Assembly (NCBI RefSeq): GCF_016765655.2
Contig: NZ_CP086106.1
Span: 342,001 to 406,000, forward strand
DNA: 64,000 nucleotides
DNA from: Skermanella mucosa
Lineage (GTDB): Bacteria; Pseudomonadota; Alphaproteobacteria; Azospirillales; Azospirillaceae
Reading direction: 5' to 3'
Shown here: piece after piece, positions 29,639 through 41,761 of the stretch
How positions within the stretch are numbered: the first letter of the stretch is position 1
How the letters are laid out: the number at the start of each line of letters is the position of its first letter
The notes under the pieces: model-generated
Database searches by the model: none
What the model was told of the DNA's origin: nothing
What the model saw: the letters and a program-made list of their open reading frames with translations, nothing else
Made by a program: the position numbers and the translations under genes

Positions 29639-31280
29639 CCCCGGCGGTGGGCGGCAGGCTGATCCGGACCGTGGTCCCGGCGCCCTGGACGCTGTCGAGG
29701 GTCAGCGATCCACCGTGCAGGTCGATGAAGGAGCGGGCCAGCGGCAGCCCCAGGCCGGTGCCTTCGAACCGGCGGTTGGTGGCGCAGTCGCCGCGGTGGA
29801 ACGGTTCGAACACCCGGGTCAGTTCCGAGGCCGCGATCCCCAGCCCGGTATCCGCGATCTCGATCCCGAGGCCGGTATCGCCCGAGTCGAGCCGGACCGT
29901 ATCGACCGTCAGCCGTATGCTGCCTCCCGGCGGGGTGAACTTGACCGCGTTGGACAGGATATTGAGCAGCGCCTGCTTGATCAGCCTTTCGTCCGCCCAC
30001 AGGCGGGGCAGCGGTTCCCGCATGATCCGCGTCTCGAACGCGATCCCGGCCGCCGCGGCGCGCGGTTCGATCAGGCGGACCACGGACGACACCAGATGGT
30101 CCGCATCCACCCAGTCCTGCGCGAGGTGGATACGCCCGGTCTCCACCTTGGCGACGTCCATGATGTCGGAGATGATCTGGAGCAGCAGCTTGCCGCTGTC
30201 GAAGATGTCGGAGGCGTAGCCGACATAGCGGGCGGAGCCGAGCGGGCCGAAGGTCTGGTTCTTCAGCAGTTCGGAGAAACCCAGGATCGCGTTCAGCGGC
30301 GTGCGCAGTTCGTGGCTCATGGTCGCCAGGAACTCGGTCTTGGCGAGGTCGGCGAATTCGGCGCGGTCGGCCCGCTGCCGGGCTTCGCACAGCTCGACGC
30401 GGCGGGACTCCGACGCGACGATGGATGCGACCGCCGAGCGGGCCTCGGCCAGCAGGCCGGGCGGCAGAGGTGATGCCGGTGATTCGAAGTCGAGCGACCC
30501 GTCGACACCGACCCGGACGGCGCTGCTGCCGGTCAGGTCCCTGAGGGCGGCGGACAGCGACTCCAGGGCGTCCCGCGCCGGCTCACCGCGTAGGACCGCG
30601 CCCTGGGCGCGCGCGATGGCGAGGAGCGCTTGTTCCTTGTCCTGGAAGTCCGCATCGCGAGTCCCGGGAGGCTGACGGCCGGTTTCCTTCCGGTCCGCGG
30701 CGCGTCCCGGCGTCGCGCGCAGTTCCGCAATGTCCCGATTCGCCTGCTCCAGCAGGTCCGCCGAGCGGCGCTTCTCCAGGTGGAGGGCGACCAGCCGGCA
30801 GATCGTGGCGAGTTCGCTCGACAGGCGGGGCAGCGGGACGTCCGGATTGTGCCGCAGGCGCAGCCAGCCATGGTGGGAACGGCCGGCCCGCAGGGGGATC
30901 AGGTGGGTCCTGTCCTCCGCCGGTCCGCGCCGGGTGACCAGGCGCAGGCTCCCGCCGGCGAGCGGATCCGCCGGAAGCGTTTCCAAATGCTGTACATGCT
31001 GGTCCCCAGTGTTGCCGAGCTGGAATTCGGCGCCGGATATTCCGGGGATGGTGTCGAGCAGGGCCGCGATCCTTCCAAGGGCCGGTCCCGGTGTCGGGGC
31101 CTCGTCGAGCCCGTTGGCGGCCGCCAGGATCCGGTTCAGCGTCCGCGTGAGGGACGTGTCGGTGGAGGACGTCTCGCGGGTGGAAACCGGGGATGCGACA
31201 TGGGATCGCCCGAGCCGGACGACCGCGTCGCGACTGAAGATCGACCCATGTTGATCCTGGATGTCCATCTCGTTCGGCAC
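29619..31280 (-). CDS. Soluble sensor histidine kinase
   Basis: A 553-residue kinase with no membrane helix. The N-terminal 180 residues form a GAF-like region (LGRIAALLDTIPGISGAEFQLG); a coiled linker of low complexity follows. HisKA has its phosphoacceptor in FLATMSHELRTPLNAILGFSEL and the ATPase domain ends in GTGLGLPLARSFIDLHGG. The H-box region is close to that of the kinase at 10.2 kb, suggesting they belong to one family. No response regulator adjoins. GTG 31280 or ATG 31268 can be the start; the GTG has a GGGGAGAG upstream. The stop lies in a 14-bp tandem repeat. Confidence 0.9.
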   Translation of the reverse strand: MPNEMDIQDQHGSIFSRDAVVRLGRSHVASPVSTRETSSTDTSLTRTLNRILAAANGLDEAPTPGPALGRIAALLDTIPGISGAEFQLGNTGDQHVQHLETLPADPLAGGSLRLVTRRGPAEDRTHLIPLRAGRSHHGWLRLRHNPDVPLPRLSSELATICRLVALHLEKRRSADLLEQANRDIAELRATPGRAADRKETGRQPPGTRDADFQDKEQALLAIARAQGAVLRGEPARDALESLSAALRDLTGSSAVRVGVDGSLDFESPASPLPPGLLAEARSAVASIVASESRRVELCEARQRADRAEFADLAKTEFLATMSHELRTPLNAILGFSELLKNQTFGPLGSARYVGYASDIFDSGKLLLQIISDIMDVAKVETGRIHLAQDWVDADHLVSSVVRLIEPRAAAAGIAFETRIMREPLPRLWADERLIKQALLNILSNAVKFTPPGGSIRLTVDTVRLDSGDTGLGIEIADTGLGIAASELTRVFEPFHRGDCATNRRFEGTGLGLPLARSFIDLHGGSLTLDSVQGAGTTVRISLPPTAGEVSPAQ

Positions 31281-31619
31281 TCTGCTCTCTCCCCGGCGTC
31301 ACCACATGCGACGGCCATAATCCCTGTTCCGGACAGATTATCGGCAAAAGTCTATTACCGCAGTCTTAACTCCAGGTCATAGATGTGAAGTAAATACTGG
31401 GATATGAGCAAGCGATATTTTGGATGAACCCGCAGGCGAGAAAGATATATTTTAAACTCGCAGGAGTATCGTTTCATTTTTTCGCAGAAAGATGGTGTGG
31501 AAATCCCCGGCGGCGATCGATCCGTCCACCGCGGGCGCGCTTCCGGGGACTTGCGTGCCGATGCCGGCCTTCGTCTGTTGAGAAGGGCGTTGGACAAGAA
31601 GCATCGAGGATTGAACACC
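31281..31619. other. Gene-free stretch upstream of the hibernation factor
   Basis: About 340 bp, distinctly AT-rich between 31340 and 31490, with no supported gene. Both the kinase (minus) and the hibernation factor (plus) should be transcribed from here. I cannot place either promoter with confidence. Confidence 0.55.
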
Positions 31620-32213
31620 ATGGACGTTCCGCTGGAAATCGCCTTCCACAATCTCGAGCACTCCGCAACCGTGGAAGCCCGCGTGCGCGAACGTGTTGCC
31701 AAACTGGAGAAGCTGTTTCCGCGGCTGGTGGCCTGCCGAGTGGTGGTCGAAGCGCCGCACCGGCAGCATCAGAAGGGCAACATCTATCGTGTCCGGATCG
31801 AGATGTCGGTGCCGGGCGACGACCTCGTGGTCAGCAAGGAGCCCAACCGGGCGACCGAACGTTTCGCGGACCCGGATGTCTATACCGTGCTGAAGGACGC
31901 CTTCGACACCGCCGAGCGCATGCTGAAGGGTTACAAGGGCAAGCTCACGAGCGACGTCACCAAGCCCCACGATGCGCCGATGCACGGCCACATCATGCGG
32001 ATCAATCCCAACAACGATTTCGGCTTCCTGCGAACGGCCGAGGGGACGCAACTCTGGTTCCACCGCAATTCGGTGATGAACGAGGAGTTGGAAAGCTTTT
32101 CCGAAGGCGATCCCGTCCACTACGTGGAAGTCATCGGCGAGACCGGGCCGCAGGCGAGCAAGGTCTGGCGCGTCAGCAGCGAACACCAGCACCAGGACGA
32201 AGGACAGGCCTGA
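31620..32213 (+). CDS. Ribosome hibernation factor (S30AE/HPF domain) fused to a cold-shock domain
   Basis: A 197-residue protein. Residues 1-110 are a YfiA/HPF-type S30AE domain (IAFHNLEHSATVEARVRERVAKLEKLF) that binds the small ribosomal subunit and blocks translation. Residues 120-185 are a cold-shock (OB) domain: HGHIMRINPNNDFGFLR corresponds to the RNP1 strand and LWFHRNSV to RNP2. The long HPF forms use a different C-terminal dimerisation domain, so here an RNA-binding domain replaces it. ATG 31620 follows GAGG. Monocistronic and convergent with rlpA. Role in stationary-phase or cold translation control is inferred. Confidence 0.88.
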   Translation: MDVPLEIAFHNLEHSATVEARVRERVAKLEKLFPRLVACRVVVEAPHRQHQKGNIYRVRIEMSVPGDDLVVSKEPNRATERFADPDVYTVLKDAFDTAERMLKGYKGKLTSDVTKPHDAPMHGHIMRINPNNDFGFLRTAEGTQLWFHRNSVMNEELESFSEGDPVHYVEVIGETGPQASKVWRVSSEHQHQDEGQA

Positions 32214-32295
32214 TTACCCGTGATCCGGCGTCGGCCTCCGGGGCCGGCGCCGTCCGGGTGCCCTCGTGTCCAGGGCCGCGGGTGTTCGCGGGGCC

Positions 32296-32721
32296 TCAGT
32301 TGGACGAGGCGGTCTGGTCGGATTCGGGATATTCGGCGACTTCGATCCGGACGCGGGCAGTGCCGTCATCGGTCATGTCGAGCTTGCGGGCGGCGGCCCG
32401 CGACAGGTCGATGACCCGCTTCTTGGCAAAAGGACCGCGGTCGTTGACCTTGACCTTGACGGCCTTGCCGTTCTCCAGGTTGGTCACCTTGACCACGGTG
32501 TTCAGGGGCAGCGAGCGGTGCGCCGCCGTCAGCTTGTTCTGGTCGAACCGTGCGCCGCTCGCGGTCTTCTTGCCGTGCAGGCCGGGGCCGTACCAGGACG
32601 CGGTCCCGACCTGCCTGAAATCGGCACCGGGCTTTCCAGTGGAGTGGGCAGTATCGAAAGAAAACGGCAGGCAGATGGCAATCGCCAAAGCGGTGGCAGT
32701 CAGGGTTTTCTTGCAGGTCAT
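32296..32721 (-). CDS. rlpA: RlpA-like septal ring lytic transglycosylase (short form)
   Basis: A 141-residue exported protein consisting of a signal peptide (about residues 1-25) and a double-psi beta-barrel. Family features are ASWYGPGLHGKKTASG, H68 in AAHRSLP and N93-D94 in VKVNDRGPF; the aspartate is the catalytic residue of lytic transglycosylases of this fold. The SPOR domain that takes RlpA to the septum is absent and there is no lipobox, so it is a short periplasmic homologue. Starts at 32754 or 32808 are possible; ATG 32721 gives the best leader. Confidence 0.85.
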   Translation of the reverse strand: MTCKKTLTATALAIAICLPFSFDTAHSTGKPGADFRQVGTASWYGPGLHGKKTASGARFDQNKLTAAHRSLPLNTVVKVTNLENGKAVKVKVNDRGPFAKKRVIDLSRAAARKLDMTDDGTARVRIEVAEYPESDQTASSN

Positions 32722-32855
32722 CAGTCGTTCCGGCCGTAGTTGATGCTGATTCATAAACAGTTGGATGTGCGATTTGTTCCAATTATGGAAATTGCGGAAC
32801 TTTGTCACGATTTGGACGTTTTCTGTCGGTCTTGTCCTGATTTCGGAGCTTATGA

Positions 32856-32930
32856 ATGCCTAACATTTTCGTCATCATCGGCGTGATCGTCGTCATCATC
32901 GCGATCCTGTCGTTCCTCGGCCTTCGGTGA
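32856..32930 (+). CDS. 24-residue hydrophobic peptide
   Basis: A 24-codon frame, MPNIFVIIGVI then a run of Val/Ile and the ending LSFLGLR: a single membrane helix with one terminal Arg. A GGAG Shine-Dalgarno lies seven bases before the ATG. Similar tiny Ile-rich membrane peptides ending in FLGLR or FFGLR are found in other alphaproteobacteria, as far as I recall. It lies between the divergent rlpA and the downstream binding protein. Too short for gene finders. Confidence 0.6.
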   Translation: MPNIFVIIGVIVVIIAILSFLGLR

Positions 32931-33027
32931 CGGAACACGGCCGCCTTACCGGTCGTTGACGCTACCCCTTTCGATCCTTAGTGTGCCCGGAGTGATCTGA
33001 ACGGAAGCCGGACAGGGGCGCGGTGCC

Positions 33028-33792
33028 GTGATCAAGGCGTTGCTGGTGCTGGTCCTCCTGGGGCTGGCCTTTCCGGGAATGGCGGGGCTGGCGGCGCCGG
33101 TGCGGGGCGAAACGCTCCGCATCGGGACCGACGCGCGGTACCCGCCTTTCGCCTATTTCACCGCCGAAGGCCGGTTGACGGGGTTCGAGGTCGACCTGGG
33201 CAACCAGATCTGCGACAGCCTCGGCGCCGTCTGCCAGTGGGTCGATATTCCGTTCGGCCAGCTTGTCCAGGCGCTTCGCGACGGCCGGATCGACGCCGTC
33301 ATGGCCAGCCTCGCCATCACCGAGGAGCGACGGCGGCTCGTGGCCTTCTCCGCGAAATACTACTCCACGCCGATCCGGTTCCTGGCGGATCGTGCCGAAG
33401 CGGCGCCGATCACGGCGGGCAGCCTTGCCGGCCGGCGGATCGGCGCCGTCGCCGGCACGACCCATGTCGATCATCTCGCCCGAACCTACGGACCCGAGGT
33501 CCAGCCGACCCTGTTCGAGACCCAGGGGGAAATGCTGGAGGCGCTGGTCGCGCGACGGCTGGACCTCGTGCTCGCCGACGGGCTCGGGCTCTGGCATTTC
33601 CTCAACACGCCTCAGGGTGCCGGATTCGCCTGGATCGGGAACCCGCTCTACGTGGACGAGGGGATCGGCGTCGCCCTGCGACCCGGAGACACGGACCTGA
33701 TGGAGCGGGTGGACGCGGCGATCGACCGGCTGCTGCGCAACGGAACCTTCCTGCGCATCAATTCGCGCTATTTCCCTTTCAACATCTATTGA
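33028..33792 (+). CDS. Amino-acid-type periplasmic substrate-binding protein (SBP family 3)
   Basis: A 254-residue exported binding protein with a signal peptide (about residues 1-27) and the family-3 core: LRIGTDARYPPFAYF, GFEVDLGNQICDSLG, and DGRIDAVMASLAITEERR with the ligand-binding Arg. Such proteins bind polar amino acids such as lysine, arginine, histidine or glutamine. No permease or ATPase genes are near. The start is GTG 33028. It converges on a 7TM hybrid kinase 37 bp away, so a signalling role is conceivable but unproven. Confidence 0.88.
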   Translation: MIKALLVLVLLGLAFPGMAGLAAPVRGETLRIGTDARYPPFAYFTAEGRLTGFEVDLGNQICDSLGAVCQWVDIPFGQLVQALRDGRIDAVMASLAITEERRRLVAFSAKYYSTPIRFLADRAEAAPITAGSLAGRRIGAVAGTTHVDHLARTYGPEVQPTLFETQGEMLEALVARRLDLVLADGLGLWHFLNTPQGAGFAWIGNPLYVDEGIGVALRPGDTDLMERVDAAIDRLLRNGTFLRINSRYFPFNIY

Positions 33793-33829
33793 TGCCGCAT
33801 CTTCCGAGGCCGTCCCGGCCGCCGGTTCG

Positions 33830-36994
<3,165 letters not shown>

Positions 36995-37175
36995 GATGCT
37001 CCGGACGGACGATCACCGCCCGACGATGATCCAGGCACACCCGCATCGCCAAGCGGGATATGCGGGCGCGACATCGTGAAACGGGCCTGCCCGAAAGGGG
37101 CGGGACCCAAAATCCCGCCGGCGTGTTCTGCCAACGTGCCTTGCGGGCGCCAACCCTTACCGACGGAGGACGATC

Positions 37176-37601
37176 ATGGCAGAACGGACGGCGGAAGCCG
37201 AATGGCGCGGCGCGCTCAAGGACGGGACCGGCCGGATCAGGACCGGCAGCGGCGTCGTGGACAGCGCCTATTCCTTCCCGTCGCGCTTCGAGTCGGGCAG
37301 CGGCACCAATCCCGAGGAGCTGATCGCGGCGGCCCACGCCGGCTGCTTCTCCATGGCGCTGGCCCATGGCCTCGCCGGCGCCGGCCATCCGGCGGAGCGT
37401 GTCTCGACCACCGCCAAGGTCCACTTGGAGAAGGCGGACGGCGGGTTCAGGATCAGCCGGATCGACCTGATCTGCGAGGCCGAGGTCCCCGGCATCGACG
37501 AGGCGGGTTTCCGGAAGCAGGCCGACGACGCCAAGGCCAACTGCCCCGTCTCCAAGGCCCTGGCGGCGACGGAGATCACCCTGGACGCCAGGCTGGCGTG
37601 A
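37176..37601 (+). CDS. osmC: OsmC-type peroxiredoxin
   Basis: A 141-residue OsmC-family thiol peroxidase that reduces organic hydroperoxides with dihydrolipoamide-linked recycling in the well-studied members. The two catalytic cysteines are at C57 (AAAHAGCFSMAL) and C123 (ANCPVSKAL). The N-terminal segment with GSGTNPEELI and the C-terminal ATEITLDARLA match OsmC proper rather than Ohr. A CGGAGGACGATC Shine-Dalgarno precedes the ATG. Monocistronic. Confidence 0.93.
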   Translation: MAERTAEAEWRGALKDGTGRIRTGSGVVDSAYSFPSRFESGSGTNPEELIAAAHAGCFSMALAHGLAGAGHPAERVSTTAKVHLEKADGGFRISRIDLICEAEVPGIDEAGFRKQADDAKANCPVSKALAATEITLDARLA

Positions 37602-37741
37602 CGGACCGTCGGCTATCCCGGGGGGCGCCGGCCGGGCCTTCGGGCCGGGTGCCGCATCTTCGAGTTCCACCCGGTCCGGATCTGCCCTAGAACAGCCACA
37701 GCAGTTGCATGCAAGCGGATCGGCCGAACGGGAACCGGGAG

Positions 37742-38920
37742 ATGAAGCGCCTGACCTGCACCGTGATCATTCCCACCTTCAACCGGGCGGGCTACATCGC
37801 GGATGCCATCGACAGCATACTTGGGCAGACCAGGGCGCCGGATCAGGTCATCGTGGTCGACGACGGATCGACCGATGATACCCTGGCGGTGCTGGAGGCC
37901 TATTCCGGCCGGATCGAGGTCGTCTCCAAGCCGAACGGCGGCAAGTCGACGGCCATCAACAGGGCGGTGCCGCTGGCCCGGGGCGATTGCGTCTGGATCT
38001 TCGACGACGACGACGTGGCGCTGCCCGACGCGCTGCACCGCCACCTGGCCGCGCTGGAGGAAAACCCCGAGGCGGGATTCACCTACAGCGCGGTCCAGGT
38101 GGGGCACTCCGGTCCCGACGGAGGGATCGTCGTGCAGTACGAGGCGAGGCTCTGGCCGGCGGAACCGGACGAGTTCCTGATCCGGATGATGGAGCACTGC
38201 TTCGTCTACGGCCAGCCGGCGGTCGTCGCCAGGAAGGAGTGCCTGGTGCGGGTCGGCCTGTTCGACGAACGGCTGGTCCGGTGCCAGGACTACGACATCA
38301 TGCTGAAGCTGGCGCGGCACTATCCGCCGGCGCGGATCGAGGAGCCGACCTTCATCCAGCGTCGCCATCCGGGCGCGCGCGGCACCCTGGCGCAGTCGTT
38401 CAGCGGCGCGGACCCTTCCGTCGCGTGGAGCCGCTACAACAGGATCTTCATTTCCGAACTGCTCGACACGCTTCCGCTGGACCGCTACGTCCCGAAGTCC
38501 TGGGCCTACAGCGAACGGACCGCCCGGATCCAGCGGTTCGCGATCGCGACGCGGCACGTCGTTCCGGACAGCGCCGGGCGGGACCTGGCCTGGATCGTCG
38601 CGAACGGCGGTGACCTGACGGCGGCCGAGCGCCGCATCCTGATCGGCGCGCTGACCCATTTCACCGCGCTGCGCGAGATCGGCACCGACGAATGCCGCCG
38701 CCTCGCGCGGGCATGCAAGGGGAGGATCGGCCGCCAGGTCCGGGTGTCGCTGGCCAAGGGGCTGGTCTATGAAACGGTGGCCGCGTTCCGGAGGAGGCGG
38801 TTCTCCGAGGTGCGCAGCCTGATGCCGCGGATCGTCGCCCTGGTCGGCATGGCCGGGGCCGCGGAGTTGCTGCGCGAGAAGCTCGGGCGGACGCCCCGGC
38901 GCCTGTCTCCCTCGCCCTGA
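37742..38920 (+). CDS. Family 2 (GT-A) glycosyltransferase
   Basis: A 392-residue glycosyltransferase. The GT-A core has TVIIPTFNRA at the start, the nucleotide-binding VDDGSTDD at residues 39-46 and the metal-binding FDDDD at 87-91. The C-terminal 150 residues are helical and basic without membrane segments. It probably adds a sugar to a surface polysaccharide or protein; donor and acceptor are unknown. ATG 37742 (MKRLTC) is chosen by family alignment over ATG 37709. No polysaccharide cluster adjoins. Confidence 0.9.
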   Translation: MKRLTCTVIIPTFNRAGYIADAIDSILGQTRAPDQVIVVDDGSTDDTLAVLEAYSGRIEVVSKPNGGKSTAINRAVPLARGDCVWIFDDDDVALPDALHRHLAALEENPEAGFTYSAVQVGHSGPDGGIVVQYEARLWPAEPDEFLIRMMEHCFVYGQPAVVARKECLVRVGLFDERLVRCQDYDIMLKLARHYPPARIEEPTFIQRRHPGARGTLAQSFSGADPSVAWSRYNRIFISELLDTLPLDRYVPKSWAYSERTARIQRFAIATRHVVPDSAGRDLAWIVANGGDLTAAERRILIGALTHFTALREIGTDECRRLARACKGRIGRQVRVSLAKGLVYETVAAFRRRRFSEVRSLMPRIVALVGMAGAAELLREKLGRTPRRLSPSP

Positions 38921-38948
38921 CGGGCGGGGAGGTGCGGGGGCCGACCCG

Positions 38949-39917
38949 TCAGAACTTGACCTTCAGCGCCGCCCGCAGGGTATGGACGCGGGCCTGGGTG
39001 GTGGAGTGGTCGATCGTCAGGATGCCGCCGTCGCGGTGCTGGGCGGTGAGGCCGAAGCGGATGCTGGTCTCGGTCGGCTGCACGGCCTCGTCCGCCAGTT
39101 CTTGGATATGCTCGATGCCGGCCCGCGGCATCAGCGAGCCCCACAGGTAATCGATCCGGTAGCTGGCCTGCACCCCGACGGTGCCGGTGGCGAGCTCGCT
39201 GTCGGCGCCGGAGTCGCCGCCCTCGGCCGCGGCGTAGTTGAAGCGCGTCGCGGCGGCCAGGGTCAGGCCGCCGTCCAGGCGCAACTCGTTGCGGACTCCC
39301 ATGCCGCCGAACATCAGGTCGGCCCCTCCAGTCGCGAAGGACAGGTCGCCGGTCCCGGCCACCGCATCGAGCGTCAGGCCGGGCTTGACCATGTGGGCGC
39401 CGTAGACCGCGATGCTGCGGCCCGACAGTTTCTCCGCCGTGGCGATATAGCCGCCGGCGACACCGATCGAGCTGTGGTCGCCGACCTGCATGTCGGCTCC
39501 CGCGGTCAGGCCGGGGGTCTCCAGCATGGTGCCGCCGCGCTCGTGCCGGCCGGCCTTCTTGGCGAGGCGGGCGCTGCCGCTGAAGAAGGTGCCGACCGGG
39601 CCGGTGCGGGAATCCTTGATCGCCGGCGGCATGAAACGCGAGAAGGCGCGCAGCGGAACCTGCTTCTCGTCCAGTTCCAGCCGGAGCCGTTCGGCGCGGT
39701 TGCCGCCGTTGGGCGCGCCGCCGGCATGGGATGCGTGGAGATCGTTCAGGCGGTTGATCACGGCGCGGGTCTGTTGCCCGGCCGCGATCACGGCGTTGTT
39801 CAGGTCTGCCGGATTGATGGCGGGGTCGGCCCGGGACGTTGCCGAACAACCCAAGGCGATGGTGACGACGCTGACCAGGAGCCGCGTCGGCGATTTGGAC
39901 TTAACCCTACGAGGCAT
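38949..39917 (-). CDS. Outer-membrane beta-barrel protein (autotransporter-domain-like)
   Basis: A 322-residue exported protein. A signal peptide of about 31 residues ends near SRA-DP. A helical N-terminal region (to about residue 110) leads to a C-terminal half of alternating amphipathic strands, as in TASYRIDYLWGSLMPRAGIEHI, ending in LKVKF with a terminal aromatic residue recognised by the BAM machinery. The single Cys near the leader end is not in a proper lipobox. No passenger domain is visible, so it is a porin-like or small autotransporter-like barrel. Function unknown. Confidence 0.75.
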   Translation of the reverse strand: MPRRVKSKSPTRLLVSVVTIALGCSATSRADPAINPADLNNAVIAAGQQTRAVINRLNDLHASHAGGAPNGGNRAERLRLELDEKQVPLRAFSRFMPPAIKDSRTGPVGTFFSGSARLAKKAGRHERGGTMLETPGLTAGADMQVGDHSSIGVAGGYIATAEKLSGRSIAVYGAHMVKPGLTLDAVAGTGDLSFATGGADLMFGGMGVRNELRLDGGLTLAAATRFNYAAAEGGDSGADSELATGTVGVQASYRIDYLWGSLMPRAGIEHIQELADEAVQPTETSIRFGLTAQHRDGGILTIDHSTTQARVHTLRAALKVKF

Positions 39918-39980
39918 CCCGGCCCCCTCCTTACTCCTAAAGTTCGGAGCACAGGGTGGGCGGGCCGGGTTTTCATATGG

Positions 39981-41660
39981 TTAACGAGATGCTGATAAAA
40001 TGCCTTTGGTTGATGAAACCTTGCTGCGAGCCGCCGCGATTGCAGCCGCGTAGGGTACTGCGGTGAGCACCAGGAGCCCCGCCCAGGCCATCGCCTCGGT
40101 GTTGACGGTACCCTCGCGAATCACGATGCCCACGGCGCCCAGCGGCAGGAGCACGGCCAGGGCGAGCGCCGCCCGCCCGGCCAGGACCGACGGAAGGGCC
40201 GCCGCCGAGGCGCCGCCCAGGGCGCCCCGCACCGTCAGGGAGTTCGGCCCGCCGCCCTGGAGGACGAGGCGGACCAGTCCCAGCGCCGGCAGGGCCAGGC
40301 CCGGCACCAGATAATCGGGAACGGGGAAGTCCCGGTAGCGCCCGTCGAAGATCAGCAGCGCGGTCGCGACGACCGCGACCGCCGCCATGGTCCAGGCCGC
40401 GGCGGTGCCGGCGCCGGCCAGCACTCCGACTTTCCCGTCCCGCGGATCGGCCAGGAGGCGGGCCGCCGAGTCGAGGATCGCCGCGGCCAGGACGACCTCC
40501 AGCGCGAACAGCAGGGCGGCGCGGACTGTCTCGAACGGATAATAGGTCTGTGTCCAGGCGACATGGCCGGCCAGCACCAGGGCGCTCGCCATGCCTTGGG
40601 CCAGGACCGCCAGGGCCAGCGCGCGGCCGGGACTCAGGCGGGTGGCGAGACCGGGCACCGCCGCCGCGGCGGCCAGCACGGCGGCGATGGCCAAGCCGCT
40701 CGACAGCGCGAAGTGGCGCATCCAGTCCGGATTCTCGACGACCGGCCCGGCGAGCGAGAACTTGCGCTCCCGGTCGGCGGAGAACAGGCCCCAGTTGGCG
40801 CCGACGGTGCCCTCGTTGGCCGATTTCCAGCCCTGGTCGAAGGCCTCTACGATGTTGTACTGGAAGCCCTCGCGCTCGGCCATGCGGACGAACAGGTTGA
40901 CGAACCGGGCCTTGTTGACCAGCCCGGTCTCGGCCGGGCCGCGGGTCCGCCCGGCGGTCGGCCAGCCGACCTCGCCGACCAGGATCGGCTTGCCGGGGAA
41001 ACGCTCGCGGATCTCGCGGTAGGCTTCGAGGATGCGTTCCTCGGCGCCCTCGACGCCGGCCGGGACGTCCTCCCAGTAGGGCAGCAGGTGGATGGTGATG
41101 AAATCCACCTCGTCGGCCACCTGCGGGTATTTCAGCCACCATTCCCAGACATCGGCATAGGTCACCGGCTGCTTCACCTGCGCCTTGACCCGCCGGATGT
41201 ATTCGACGAGCTGGTCCACGGTGCGGTCGCCGCGCAGAAGCACCTCGTTGCCGACGATCACCCGGTCGATCACGTCGGGATACTCGTTGGCGAGGCGGAT
41301 CTGGGCGGCGATCTCCTTCTCGTTCAGGTCGGTCTTGGGACCGATCCACGAGCCCTGCATCACCTTGATGCCGTAATCGCGGGCGAGCGGCGGGACGTTC
41401 TCCAGCCCCTCGCGGCTGGTGTAGGTCCGGACCGCCGTGACCTCGTCCTTCAGCAGGCGGAGATCCTCCTCGATCTGGGCCGGCGTCGGGTAGACCATGG
41501 TCAGCGGGCTCTGCCCGTCGCGGAACGGCGCGAAGGACACGCTTTGCAGCTTGCCGCCGGGGGGCGGCTCAAGCGGTTGGGGACGATTGGGAAGCGCCCA
41601 CAGGGCGAAGTTGCCCAGGATGGCGACGGCCAGCACGGCCAGTAGGACGGGGACACGCAT
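39981..41660 (-). CDS. GH17-family membrane enzyme (NdvC-like beta-glucan enzyme)
   Basis: A 559-residue protein. An N-terminal membrane anchor (about 1-23) is followed by a glycoside hydrolase family 17 domain facing the periplasm (about 40-310), with the acid/base in DRVIVGNEVLLRGD and the nucleophile in LVGEVGWPTAG. About eight membrane helices make up residues 320-550. Bradyrhizobial NdvC, required for beta-1,6 linkages in cyclic glucans, has a similar GH17-membrane design. Such enzymes act on beta-1,3-glucan as hydrolases or transglycosylases. No ndvB-like synthase is in the window. Confidence 0.87.
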   Translation of the reverse strand: MRVPVLLAVLAVAILGNFALWALPNRPQPLEPPPGGKLQSVSFAPFRDGQSPLTMVYPTPAQIEEDLRLLKDEVTAVRTYTSREGLENVPPLARDYGIKVMQGSWIGPKTDLNEKEIAAQIRLANEYPDVIDRVIVGNEVLLRGDRTVDQLVEYIRRVKAQVKQPVTYADVWEWWLKYPQVADEVDFITIHLLPYWEDVPAGVEGAEERILEAYREIRERFPGKPILVGEVGWPTAGRTRGPAETGLVNKARFVNLFVRMAEREGFQYNIVEAFDQGWKSANEGTVGANWGLFSADRERKFSLAGPVVENPDWMRHFALSSGLAIAAVLAAAAAVPGLATRLSPGRALALAVLAQGMASALVLAGHVAWTQTYYPFETVRAALLFALEVVLAAAILDSAARLLADPRDGKVGVLAGAGTAAAWTMAAVAVVATALLIFDGRYRDFPVPDYLVPGLALPALGLVRLVLQGGGPNSLTVRGALGGASAAALPSVLAGRAALALAVLLPLGAVGIVIREGTVNTEAMAWAGLLVLTAVPYAAAIAAARSKVSSTKGILSASR

Positions 41661-41761
41661 GGCGGCGATATCTACACGAAATCGCCGCCGCCCGGCATGG
41701 AAAAACCGCTCCTGCCGGGCCCGTCCCGGCGCCCCTTCCAGTGCCCCTTCCAGTGTTGGGG

